A stretch of 64,000 nt of DNA from Metellina segmentata (taxonomy: Eukaryota > Arthropoda > Arachnida > Araneae > Tetragnathidae), in assembly GCA_947359465.1 (NCBI GenBank), contig OX375873.1, forward strand, positions 73,658,278 to 73,722,277, in the 5' to 3' direction. The translations under genes and the position numbers were made by a program. A model generated the notes under the pieces. It made no database searches, was not told where the DNA came from, and worked only from the letters and a program-made list of their open reading frames with translations. Numbering within the stretch: the first letter of the stretch is position 1; every line of letters starts with the position of its first letter. This document shows positions 50,901 to 62,400 of the stretch, one piece after another.

Positions 50901-52911
50901 TAGGTGGTGGTGATGTATGACTGCTCATCCTAGCAGTAATTGATAACTTTGTATATTAAAAAATACTCACTATTTCTGCCCAATTCAATGATATGCAACC
51001 AAGTAGCTTCAAAATCACTATATTTCCATTCATATTCAAAAAAGACTGCATTAAAGTAAAAGTAATAGAACTTGTCAAAAAATCACAAACACTAACTAAT
51101 GAAGGTCAATTTGAGTCAAAAGCTGATACTACTGTTGAACTTAAGTAAAACAGCTGTATTGTAATATGTCAAGTAAAATAGCTAGAGCCCGGAAGCATAC
51201 AGATATAATACATTATTTCATTTGTTGTTTCAAAGCTTGCATGTGCTGTTATAAATACGGTAAGATCCCGTTACAATGAATACCGATACAACGAAAAATC
51301 CTGTTATTACAAAAGTCATGGAAGTCCCCATCTGAAAAGCAATTAAAACAATGTTAAATGAATCTCAATACAACTAAATGATCGATTTTTGAAAATCCCG
51401 ATACAACGAACTATTTTTGCAGACAAAAATATGTTTTCCTTTTATCGTTCCCTCAACTGATAACAAGCATGCAATTTCTTTAGATTCAATGGAGTTCGTT
51501 TTAGTCGGGCTGAAACCAGCTGCCAAAATAGACTGGTTTTCTAAGAAACAAGCAGAAATTTGTCACTTTCGTAACCGTATTTCCCGCTTAATTCAGCGGT
51601 AAAACTTCAGCTTCTTGACCAAGGCATCATCAGAGCTGTAAAATCACACTACAGAACCTTTTTGTTACATCAAATTCTAAGCGATTTGGAGAAAAATATC
51701 CAAAGAAAATACAACGTGAAGGAAGCTATCGAATGGGTATGTGGATCTTGGGATGATATCAGTCAATTAACAATAACAAACTGTTGGAAACATATGCAAC
51801 CACAGCCAAAGACGCCAATTAAGTGTCAGAAGAAGCCAATTTGAAAGGTGAATCAAATACGCACGACATTCAGCAATCTGAGTTGGAGAAAATTTGGAAC
51901 GCTTCCAAAAAATAAAACTTTGGTTGCTGACGACGTGAATTTGAAAAATTATCTCAGTGTAGATGGGGGGGGGGAGACAACACTTAAACATGTTATGAAC
52001 TGACCGAAGCAGACATCGTTCAATCCATTAAAGACAGCTAAGATGAGGCCAATGAAAGTAGTGAAGATGAAGAGGCTGTGGTTGGAGATGTGCGCAGTCA
52101 CTTCTTCAGAAGCCTTAGTAAGTTTGGAGACAATGCGGACATTTATTTCGTCACAAAGCAATGTGCCGGACTTTATCTTTACAAATATTCACCAACTACA
52201 AAATTATTTACTCTCAAGTACAACAGCAAACCTTGTCCAGAAGAAAATCGTAGATTTTCTGAAATAAAGTTTTGTTTCCTCGCATTTTGTTCATTTAGGA
52301 TTAAAAATTATTCATTTAGGATTCCAAAAGAGGCAAGTCAATTTTTTTTTTTTCAGATTTTAGAAAATGCTGTAACAATGTATTTATTTGAAAAAATTAT
52401 TTTTCTCTGGCTGATTTCAATGAATTGCAATAATCTTTCTAATTGCAGTAGCGAATCATAATATTATATGTAGTCTTCTTTCGAAACAAAAGCCGAATTT
52501 ACGTATTTAAAATGTTCTTTTTTATTCGAATTAGCAACATTTCGTTATGTAACCCGTGTAGTTCGTTGTAGCAGGAACTTACTGTATATATACCAGATAA
52601 GGTATGATTAAGAATTAAAAAATCATTTTATCACACCAGCTCATACAAAAAATATAGTATGTGAGATGTACTTTTTAGTGTTTTAAAAATAACTTTATTA
52701 GAACCCGTGCCATTTGCATGATTCAGTGTATTTTTTTTAACCTTCCCTTTTAATAGAAATTTAATAATATTACCTTACTACTTTTAAAACTTGAAAACGT
52801 TTGTCACCATGGTAAATATTTGTTTATACTTCTCAGCTAATAGTTTTCTTTCTTCAACAGAGGCTCTCAAATTTAGCTGCTGTGCGCATGCAAGTTGAAG
52901 ATGTAGAATAA
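44871..52911 (+). CDS. Tomm20: TOM20, mitochondrial import receptor subunit (five exons)
   Basis: Exons 44871-44994, 46504-46556, 48427-48508, 50631-50773 and 52861-52911 join in phase to 150 residues plus stop, close to the 145 of human TOM20. Residues about 8-25 are a membrane anchor (AAAGVCGTIFIGYCIYF) followed by the signature FDRKRRNDP. Residues 60-134 form the TPR-like receptor domain: FFIQEVQLGEELLAQGD, then GVEHLCRALVVCGEP and LQLQLPPQVFHLLM. It ends with the family's acidic EDVE. Known role: N-anchored in the mitochondrial outer membrane, it recognises amphipathic presequences and passes precursors to the TOM channel. All introns are GT-AG. The ATG follows a possible acceptor (TTCTCTAG), so a 5' UTR intron is likely. 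No lesions seen. Confidence 0.97.
46504..46556 (+). CDS. Tomm20: TOM20 exon 2
   Basis: 53 bp after acceptor TTAACTTTAG; codes the charged linker RRAEAILMKEQASKNNSK and ends on a whole codon before GTATAA. This linker is the least conserved part of the family. Confidence 0.9.
47655..48271 (-). mobile_element. Tc1-like fossil in TOM20 intron 2
   Basis: The left end TACACTATCTGGCCATTCGTC and the right end, read in reverse, GTATCTGGTCATCACC are the two inverted ends. Inside, the minus strand gives LHWPSPSPDFNHLKEHL, a worn form of WP..SPDLNPIEHLW with the catalytic Glu lost. At about 617 bp it is internally deleted and old. Confidence 0.7.
48427..48508 (+). CDS. Tomm20: TOM20 exon 3
   Basis: After TTTCTAG; codes the first receptor helix, with FFIQEVQLGEELLAQ. 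Donor GTAAGG, phase 1. Confidence 0.95.
49459..49521 (+). repeat. 33-bp tandem duplication in TOM20 intron 3
   Basis: TATGGGAGTCCTTTTCCTGG and the ten bases after it occur twice, exactly, 33 bp apart. The perfect identity implies a recent event. The 75-codon frame across it is not a gene. Confidence 0.9.
50055..50220 (+). mobile_element. Possible Helitron-type 3' relic
   Basis: GC-richer stretches TTAGCGAGCATGGGGCAGAG and TGCGTAGCAATCACCTGGGG followed by GTGAGCAGGG recall the 3' part of Helitron family A (GCGAAGCAATCCTCCGGGGG...GCGAGCAGGG) but no hairpin plus CTAG is kept. Tentative. Confidence 0.4.
50631..50773 (+). CDS. Tomm20: TOM20 exon 4
   Basis: After TTATTTACAG; codes the TPR-like helices and the LPPQVFHLLM hydrophobic groove segment that contacts presequences in the family. 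Donor GTTAGT, phase 0. Confidence 0.96.
51258..52584 (+). mobile_element. Tigger/pogo element in TOM20 intron 4 (1.33 kb)
   Basis: Inverted ends CGGTAAGATCCCGTTACAAT and, in reverse, CAGTAAGTTCCTGCTACAAC with TA on both sides. The end style and the coding remnant are those of Tigger elements. It is distinct from the pogo element at 13606, and shorter than a full element, so part of the transposase is deleted. Confidence 0.88.
51602..52080 (+). pseudogene. Tigger transposase C-terminal remnant
   Basis: KLQLLDQGIIRAVKSHYRT (family: KLQPLDQGII..fK.hYR) is followed by VKEAIEWVCGSWDDISQLTITNCW (family: .l.AI..i..aW..vs..TI.nCf), then, after shifts, YELTEADIVQSIKDS, the acidic tail motif. The catalytic DDE core upstream is missing. 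It has no effect on TOM20 coding because it lies within an intron. Confidence 0.82.
52861..52911 (+). CDS. Tomm20: TOM20 exon 5 (last)
   Basis: After TCTTCAACAG; 16 codons ending VEDVE and TAA. The acidic tail matches other animals' TOM20. Confidence 0.95.
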   Translation, partial: RLSNLAAVRMQVEDVE

Positions 52912-53024
52912 GCAAGCTGTATATGGAATAGAATAATTTCTATTTTTCCCCAATCATTGAAAAGAAAGCTTTAAAATGTCTCAATAGATCAATTGTCTAA
53001 AATGCTGTGTATATATATATTTAA

Positions 53025-53030
53025 AATAAA
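53025..53030 (+). terminator. TOM20 polyadenylation signal
   Basis: AATAAA, 114 bp after the TOM20 stop codon. Further AATAAA sites occur at about 53210 and 53334 and could serve as alternatives, but they would run into the convergent gene. Confidence 0.6.
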
Positions 53031-53129
53031 TAACAATGTAGTCAAATAATGTTGTTTTGTAATACCCGAATTTTTATGTTTGGAATGCTGTGTGTTACAT
53101 TTCAGTGAATTGCTAATTATTACTAATTT

Positions 53130-53135
53130 TTTATT
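53130..53135 (-). terminator. TANGO1-family gene polyadenylation signal
   Basis: On the minus strand AATAAA lies about 270 bp past the stop. With the TOM20 signal at 53025, the two transcripts would end close together, leaving roughly 100 bp between or overlapping. Confidence 0.45.
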
Positions 53136-53403
53136 TGAAATATACAACTTTCATACCATCCAAACACATTTTTCACTTATCTTCAAATATGTACATATAA
53201 TAAATATGAATAAACTTTTCTAACAAAATGCATCTCAAAAATTAAGTACTTCACCTTCATTTAAAGATAAAGACACTCATGTATAATGCAATTGTCATTG
53301 TTAACTTTTCTCAAAATGAAATTGACTTCATTGAAATAAACATCTTTGTTTTAACTCCAAACCGGGTCACATTACTCCTAAAATCTATTGAACAATCGTA
53401 GAT

Positions 53404-53495
53404 TTACACTCTTGAGTTTGAATGTGGCCAACTATCTTGAAGCGCAGACGACTGTTGCGTTCCATGACCTGAGGAGCTGTGATCACTAGGATTTT
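53404..53495 (-). CDS. Tango1: TANGO1-family last exon
   Basis: After CAATTTCCAG; codes ENPSDHSSSGHGTQQSS to SNSRV and TAA. It is Ser/Gln-rich like the vertebrate tail. Confidence 0.88.
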
Positions 53496-56400
53496 CTGGA
53501 AATTGATTAATTTAAATGGTAAATGTATGCAAACATTGAAAAGCATAATTGAGTAATTACAGTTTGAATCAATTGTTTAGTCAGATTAATAGCTTAATTT
53601 CTATAATTCCATTACTTGCCAATAAAATTTGAAAGGAAAAACACTCAACATAAAGAAATAACCAACATTTAAAAGACGAATTCAGTAATTATAATTATAG
53701 GCAATACAATATAATTTCTTAAAATTTTTTAACATGAAGTCTTATTATAATTGTTGAATTACTGTAATTTTCAGGTATTACTTTCACTTGAGTCATGTTA
53801 AGTTCTATCAACTTTGTGTATGCAATATTATTTTCTAAGAATTAGATTTAGTATTCGTAACTAATTTAGAACATTTTTTAATTTAGCAGTCTTGAATCCT
53901 CAAGTTTGGTTTGTTGGTAAAATCATTTAAATGAACATGCATGCCTTTAGCGTGTGTAGAAAAGTTAATCATTTCCTACTACATTCTAAAACAAATATCA
54001 AAATCATAAACATCTTCGCAATTCACACATTTTAAACTTAAAAATGCATTGCTGTGGACTTGAACCGAAAGCTGTTCATAAATTTACATCCTTTATTTTC
54101 AGCAACAGAATATAATTTTGTAAAATATTAAGTGGTATTTTTGGTATCAACATAGTGCAAATTACCATCAATGCATTGTAGAAATTATTTTTATGGCACA
54201 AGTTTAATGCATTTGAAACAATTTGTTAAATTTAAAGCCATATAAACTATCCCGTGCAATTACAGAAAGTGCTAAATTATTTATTGTAGTGTAGAATGGT
54301 TAGTTATAGCTTTAGAGAACAAAATATTCTGTGAAGTTATTAGTACCAAGTGTATAATTAGTATTCATTAAATTCCAGTAAACTTCACTCTGATGTGTAA
54401 TGTAAAGATTACTTTTTGTAATAAAAACTGAAGTTTTTTTAGAATGTTATATATTTTTTGTCCTTCATTTTAAAAAACAAATTACATATAAAACTTCATT
54501 TTCAACTGTGACTGAAATTATTAACATAAAAAAAACTACTTGTTTGTGTGTAAAGCTACTCGGCAAAAAAAATTACAACAGTAACTAAGAAAACAATGTA
54601 AATGTTAATTTACCTGTTTTCCGAGACCCTTGATTTAAATCTCTCCTAAATGGTGGCATGGGATATCTAGGATGCGCTCCAGGTGGGGGGAAGAAAGGCC
54701 TAGGTGGTGGAGGAATGTCGTGGAAATCAGGTAAGGAATGTGGTGGCGTGGAATTCCGAGAATCTCTCATCTCTCCACCCAGTGGCGAAGACTGCATCGG
54801 TACCATATCACCATCAACCACCGCTGAATGACGTCCTCTTGGAGGTGTCGATTCTCTACCCCTACCAAAATCTGGGGGAGTAATTCTGTAATCTGAACCA
54901 GACATAGAGTCTGCGTGTGGTGGTAAGTGCCATGGTTGCATGCGGAATTGGGGCTCTAGTGGTGGGGGTGGTAAAAATGGAGGTAAGTGATGAGGAGGTG
55001 GGAGTGGCGGCAGTGGTCGATCTAGGGGTAGCATCATGGGATGGGGTGGAGGCGGAGGAAATATATTGTGTCGCAAATCCATGGAGTTATTCATGTCTTG
55101 AGAAGTTGCTGATTCATCATTGATGCCAGAAATTCCTAAGGAATATTCGTTTGTATCAACTATAAACTTGGATGGTACAAGTTTGTTACACAAAGTTAAC
55201 TCTTAAACTCTCACTTACTTTTAGGAACAGGTCGTATAATTTCGTCTCGTGAGGAGTTGGCCCAATTTTCTTGTTCTCTTTCTAAGAGGGTTAGTCTAAA
55301 AAATAAAAGTTAAGAATTTATTTTAAGTGTGAATACAAATTTTATTCCATAAATATAACCTTGATAGTCATTTTTTGTTTTAATATTACATTGCACATAC
55401 TATTTTATCAAAAAAATAAGGATTAAGACATTCAAAACTTGCCTCAAAAATCATTTCCTTTAGAAAATAGTTTTTTTATTAAACAAAATTATTTCCCCTC
55501 CATTAAACGTTATAGCACATTTACTTTTGTATTCCTCTATTTACAGTTGTTGTTGTCGTGCGGGCCATATATGGCCCAATTGGGGGTGCCATTGCCCCGG
55601 AGGGTTGGACTTCTTCATGCATGACACATCCGTTTTACAGGAAGGTCCCTTTCACACATCCATTCCCTCACACATATCGTAATTTAGATCCCAATCAGAG
55701 GCCAATAACCCCCTGATCAGGTACCCCCAGAGGTATTGATTTGGTATGGGAACATGGGGGACTTTGTGACCACGACCTATTTAACGTGCCCCATCCACCA
55801 TTAGCGAACACGAAGATCTTTAGCCAGATCCAAGCACCGATCTCGCAACCATCATATTTGAAAGGAATAAATTTTATTTATTTTACTTATCTGCTTCTCT
55901 TTTTGTTAACTACATGAATAAGATAGTTAAGTGAAAATTGTTTGTTACTCAAATGTTAAATAGCTGTTATGAAATTTTTGTTGCTATTTACCTTGAGTTT
56001 GAGTTACATGAGGACTAAAATAACTTAGTTGCAATAAAATAAGGAATATTAAACTCAAGAATGAAATATATCTAGGTGGTTAATGCAGATTATTCCTAAA
56101 TAAACCATTTTGTACCAAAGATTTACAAAATTATAACCCATCTTAACCAGCAAATTTTGGAACTGTGAAACATCTGAAGTATTTGGGCTGTGTTCTGGAT
56201 CCTGAAATTACAAGCATCTAATAACAAAATGCAGAAAGAAAAAAAAACCAATATTTTAAATACATTTCAGGCACATTGGAATGCTGATTCTCAAATTTTG
56301 AGATTGACCTACATCACAACTGGGGTCATTTTAGAATACGGTTTCCAAATATACCAGTCTGTTTCCAAAAGAAAGTAGACTTGCACTGTGCATATTATTA

Positions 56401-59400
56401 CTAGTTTTCATTGTTCTTGTCCAAAAGGTATCCTCTATGAAGCCAATATTTATTCCTCGAGTCTTCAAAGGGTATTTAACCTTTCAAGGTATTTCTGCAA
56501 ACTCTTAGGTTTTGATTCACAAAACCAAGCTTTAAATTTCATCAACTGGTAAAACAACCCAAAGTAACCAATCAAGGAAAGGTAGTCCTAAAAGCAAATC
56601 CATTGATTCTAAACGTGGAAACTCATTGAAACTTTGTTTTTCACCATTGAATTCTATTTGGTCTTTTACCACAAGGAACTCTACACTTCAATAACTAAGA
56701 ACCCAGAACTATTGAGAAACTTGGTAGATAATAATTCTCCTATTAACAATATAAAGATATACACTGAAAGGGTAACCATAATGAATTGGGAAACACTTGT
56801 AGGGGGTATTAGTAAAAATGACTATTCGGTAAAAAAGAAACAGATTTCTCTTCCATATATCAATCTGAATTGACTGTTATAAACTTGGCTCTGAGCTAAC
56901 TGAGTTCTTAAGTGGTAAAGAGAAACATCTATATCTTGACAGTCAGCTAAATTCAGAATTTATGGGAATTCTAGAACTGCCAGGTATGCAAGCATTGAAA
57001 TTCTGGCTAAGTTCAAAAGAATTTTGAAAGATGCTGATATCCATTTTTCAATTAATGGAAAATGACAGCAGACAGGTTGGATAAAGAAGGTTTCCTTAGA
57101 GACTAACATGATTGAACAATTTAACATTCCAGGAAATTTTTTAAGTTTAAGATCTGCAGTAATACACTCATGGCCACAAAAATTTGCGCACCAAGAAAAA
57201 GTCGTCAAAATGAAACGAAATTTTACACATGTAAGTTACTACTTTGATATAAGTGATTAGAAAATCAAAGAAAAAGAATCATTTTTATTGCAGAAAAAAG
57301 TACAAATGAACGGAAGTTTAAGTACTCTGTTGGACCCCCTCTAGCGCGAATGCACGATGAGATACGAGCGGGCATTGAGGCATACAAGTTCCGTATGATG
57401 TCCTGAGACATCTTGTTCCACAGTTGTTGTAAACGCACCTCTAGTTCGACCAAACTTGTAGTGTGTCCAACTCTCTGTCCCAAATGATCACAGATATGCT
57501 CGATTGGTGACAAATCTGGGGATCGAGCAGGCCAAGGAAGGGTGATTATGTGGCGGAGGCAGTCTTGTGACATCCTAGCTGTGTGTGGCCGAGCATTGTC
57601 TTGTTGAAAAATGGCTCCTGGGAGCCCTGCTACAAGGTGGCAACAAAATCCTCGAAAAAAAGTTCCCTGATATTTCCATGATAGTGTGACAAAAATTTCC
57701 CTGATTTTACAAATCCCTTAAGAAATGTCGGGATCCGTAATTGGTATCGATATACAGTACCCACACAACAATATTTTTAAATATTTAGGGTCAGATGGGG
57801 TAAAAGGATCATTCTCCACAAATATTTTGTATTTTTTCTCATCATATATTTTAATTGTTACTGTAAGAGTTGGAACTCTAACAATAGCTATTGATAAAAC
57901 TGGGGAAAAAATAAAAATATTTTGATTATGAACTTTTTATACCTGTCCCTACATTGTCCAAATATACATAAAAATGAAATGCAAAAAACATTAAAAAAAA
58001 TTGGTACAGCTTCAGTCTACGTTCAAAACGGTGGCAACGACCTTGGCGCACTTCTAGTAGCGAGTTAGGGCAGGTTAAGGCAACCCATCTGCATTACAAT
58101 TATTGTGGTTTCCATGGTAACATCAGCAGGCGAAAAGTTAAACCTTTTGACTCGGTGCACACATCCGGTTTGTCAACGTACGGCGATGCTGACGCAAAGC
58201 AAAAGCAGTCTGAGATCCATTAGATCCAATTCATTAGTTTCCACATGCCTCCGGCGCCGCTGCGGTGATGTACATTCACCGTGCGTGCAATTTGTACTGC
58301 AGTTCCCCCACTGCGCTACAGCTCACTGCACACGAAATGAGTACTTGCGTTATTTCACGGTTATGTGTGCATAGTGGAACTTTGGTGCCCCATGTTGAAA
58401 AATCGGATGTGTGCACCATGTCTTAGACTACGGCCGGTACAGCAGTTGTACCATGATCGCGTCAAGGAAGAATTTAGACAATGGCCAGTACATCAGTTGT
58501 ACCTTAAAAGTTATAAGAATCGCGCCAAGAAATAATTTTGACTACGGCAGTCACAGAAGTTGTGCATTGAAAGTTATAAGAATCGCGCCAAGATAGAATC
58601 GCGCTTGTTATATCAATAGTCGTAGTCAAAAAGTTAAATTTTCATTTTGAATCTTTAATATTATAAACGGAAGTGTTTGTCAGTCTGCCCAGCTGCCCAC
58701 CCAGCTTCTATCATCCCGATGATTCTTCTCCTCTCGAACTCTGACAGCTGCTCATATTGTCTTTGATGGCGGCGTAACGGCATGTCTACCTCAGCACTTC
58801 CTTTGCAAAAGATTAAGTACACTCAAACAAGCTCTGCTTACCTGTTTTATACTCCAAGGAGAACGAAGTTCAACGCCCTCTAGTGGCATTACGCAATGCG
58901 CAATCACGCTGCATTTCTAATCATTTGTATATCTGGCCGACATTTACCTTTATGCCAAGTTTCGTTACAATCCCACAATTATTTCTTTGTGCGCAAATTT
59001 TTATGGCAATGAGTGTATTATACGGTATAGTGATTATAGAGAATTTGCCCAGGCTATGCTTTGGAGGTGTTATACTATCAAATCAGACAGCTTCTGAATC
59101 TTGATTCAGAATTGGTCATACTAACACTCACAATAGACATAAAAATTTTCTTGCTAGTCCTAAATGAAACTCACAAATGCTTTCCCAGCTCACATGCTTT
59201 CATGTATCGGTTTGGATTCCCGTAACTGTTTTGAGAAACATTTGTTGTTTTCGAACTTCCTAAAGACAAGTGGTTCTGTGGACATGGGCTACCATGTGCT
59301 AGACCAAAAGGAATTACAAATAACACTAACACAGAAAGGTTTGAGAAAATTCTAAAGTAAAAATGCATTGCTAAAGAAAATCTATGGTATCAAATCACAA

Positions 59401-62400
59401 AATAATTCACTATCATTACCTCTGCCGTAATTGCGTCACTTCTTGCTTCATATCCTCCAATTTCCTTTCTGCAGCCCTAGCTGCTATCTAAAAATAATAA
59501 TAAATAAACTTCATTTAAATAACCAAACTATTAAAAGGGGACATAGTACCTTTCGGGCCAAAAATTGATCATTTTTCTGTACCATTTTCGACTCATCATA
59601 AATCAACAACCTTTACTCATTTTTGAATGGAATTTTTATAGGTTCCATAATAAAGTACTAACTTTAAAAAAATGGTAAAATATTTGTAATTCCGATAAAA
59701 TATTTTTTTAAACAGCATAAAATGTAAACACAAAAATAGAAATAATTTATTGGCTAACATCTTGCTTCCCGCAAGATAATTTTTGAAATATATACAGTAG
59801 AATCTAAATTTTTATGTCAAATTAAAGCTAAATAATACCTTTATACTGCAAACCTCAAAATTTAAAATTATCTAGTATTTTAATATTTAAAAAAAATTAA
59901 AATTTCATAAAAAAATTTAAATTATTGAAATTTTTGTCTTTATCATGCTATATATTAAAATGTATGCATCTCATTAATATATTGGAGGTTCACAGAATTA
60001 AGATCCATAAGTAGAACATACATGTGAAATATTATAGCTCTACAATCATAACTTTTTTTGTAATATTGTGGGAAAGTCTAAAAATCAGAAACTGAGAAAA
60101 TCAAGTTTGAAGATTGAATTTCTATTATGCAAAATATCATGAAAATCTTAGGGTTTAAAATGCTTCTGCTACATATGTAGGACCTTCTATTTCTGCCAAA
60201 TGCTCATTTAAAGCTTTTTTTTCTCATTCTGTGAGCCCTGCGGTCCTCTAGTGTTGATGACCTACATTTAATTTCTGCACTTTTCAAACACGACAAATCA
60301 GATTTTTTAGCAGAGGTGTATGCAAAATGTCCTACCTGCAGGCCTAGACATTTCAAAATGCTCATACGACCTGCCATTCCATCATTAAAAATTACTAATG
60401 CTTCGTTTATTAAAACGTAATAACAGTTTTAGATGATCCGGATGTTTTCGGATAATACTTCCAAACAGTGGAATTAAAAGACCCATTAGCATTTTGTGTC
60501 TTGCCACCCAGACATTTTTTCAACAACTTGGGTGCTGATAGTTCTGCAAATGCAGGTTTAATTGCATCCATTACAGGTATTGGCACAGTTTTCTTGTATA
60601 TATAGGAAACACTTGTGTCAAATTGGGATCTTTGATGCTCACACCATGACGTGGGACCGTCAGATTGTTTCCCTTGGGAATGTTGATTTCCATGAAAACG
60701 ACGTTTCTTTCTGCGAAAATCACCAGATCTACGATCTGCTTTGTCAGACATTTTAACAGGATTTATAAAATGACTATTTATATCAATAACAAAAAATTGC
60801 GACGTCTTTCTAAAGCTAAGATAGAAGAGAGCACATGAAAGCAGTTAGCTGTTATACTTGGATTGTTATTCATCTTTCAATCAAGTTATCCTGGTTAAAG
60901 TTATCAAGTTATCTTTCAATTGTTATTCTTGGAGTTGAACAATTCCTTCTCCCTGTTAAATAAATGTATTACATAGATCAGCAGAGTGGCTGAATATAAA
61001 ATAATTACAAGGATGCTTTCCATTCCGAAACCGAAACTAACTACATTCGACTCACTATCACAAGGTCAGTCAATATTGACATTTACGTTTTTTATTGCTG
61101 TAAGCGTAATTTTCGTCGGATTTCGATGCAGTTTGTTTTAAAATGCTCCCAACATTCCAAATTATTTTTTAAAAATACTTTTGAAAAATCGATTTTTTGA
61201 AGGGTACACAAGGTACTATGTCCCCTTAAAAAAACTTACTTTCAAACAATTTTAATTTTGACTCCTGTTAGATACACACTCTAGTGTAATTTAAAGGTGG
61301 CTTTTCATTAACATAATCCAATACTTTTTTAATATAGTACCTGCTGTATGATAGATTCACTATGGCCTGAACATTATCCAATTTTATTTGGTTCACATGT
61401 ACATATTAGATAAGTTTGGGAAATAAATCAGAGAAACTCTGAATGGATTTTCTATTTATCTTATAGCCATTCACGTCACTTGGTAATTTAAAAAATACAG
61501 TTTGTGCATGCATATTAGACAAAAAGCCAACATTGAAGTGGGTATTTATTATTAAAGGCTACAATTTTACAAACATTATCTGTTAAATAAGGGATATAAA
61601 TCATGTTTACCCAATTCTCATGTGCTTTCTTTTCTTGTGTAGCAATCTAGAAAAAATATAATAAAATATTAGGTATTTTGTCTACAAATAAAAAACTAAT
61701 AGCTTGAAAAACTGAACAGCAAGTACAATGTTCAGCAATAACATCTAAATAACATCAGTGAAATATTTACAACACAGTTTATTATAATTTTGACTATGCT
61801 TCAGTGAAAGAACTCTGAAGTCTTAGGAACTGAAATCGGGTACATTAGACAGCAATATTTATTTTCATGCAAGAATTTACAGCATGTTTTTAAATTGTGT
61901 TACAAAAAATTCCTTCAGTAATACAGAAGGCATCAAAGTCAATAGAGATACTTGTCTGTTGCAAGGTGAATATTTTGCAGTTTGTATTCAGGGTTGTTTG
62001 AATAGACTGAGAAATTATTCCTAGTTTTCTACTTTTAAGACTAAACAATAAGCGCACAGAAGATAAGTTTCTAAGAAATCTTTTCTATATAGAAATTTTA
62101 TTTATACAGAAATATTCATTTATTGAAAACAATTAAATTAAAATAATGAAAACAGAATTAATTTGAAATTAGTTTTACAAAAACATTGAATCTTTTATTC
62201 AGGATAGAAAGCCAATATTTCATTTTGAAAGATATTAGAATGTCTATAAATTTTATCTGAATCCAGAATATTAAATTTTGTTAGACAATTTAGGAAAATT
62301 TAGAATGAGTCCCAAAGGTTTCAGAGAAATTCATTCTGTTGGTAAATATTTTAGTCATGTCATATCATTAATGCAAAATATTCTACACTCAATAAAACTA

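Larger units (their letters stand above)
57165..59015 (-). mobile_element. Tc1-like transposon E with an inserted middle
   Basis: Inverted ends CACTCATGGCCACAAAAATT and, in reverse, CACTCATTGCCATAAAAATT, with TA flanks. The N- and C-terminal coding parts of a transposase related to copies A-C remain, but about 1.04 kb of unrelated sequence (about 57640-58680) replaces the middle. Located in a TANGO1-family intron, same strand as the host gene. Confidence 0.85.

Noticed and set aside
54917..55123. 68-codon plus-strand frame rich in Val, Gly and Glu
   Set aside because: It is the antisense of the proline-rich TANGO1-family exon.
58411..58596. 61-codon repetitive protein
   Set aside because: It is produced by a three-unit minisatellite inside a broken transposon, with no sign of selection.
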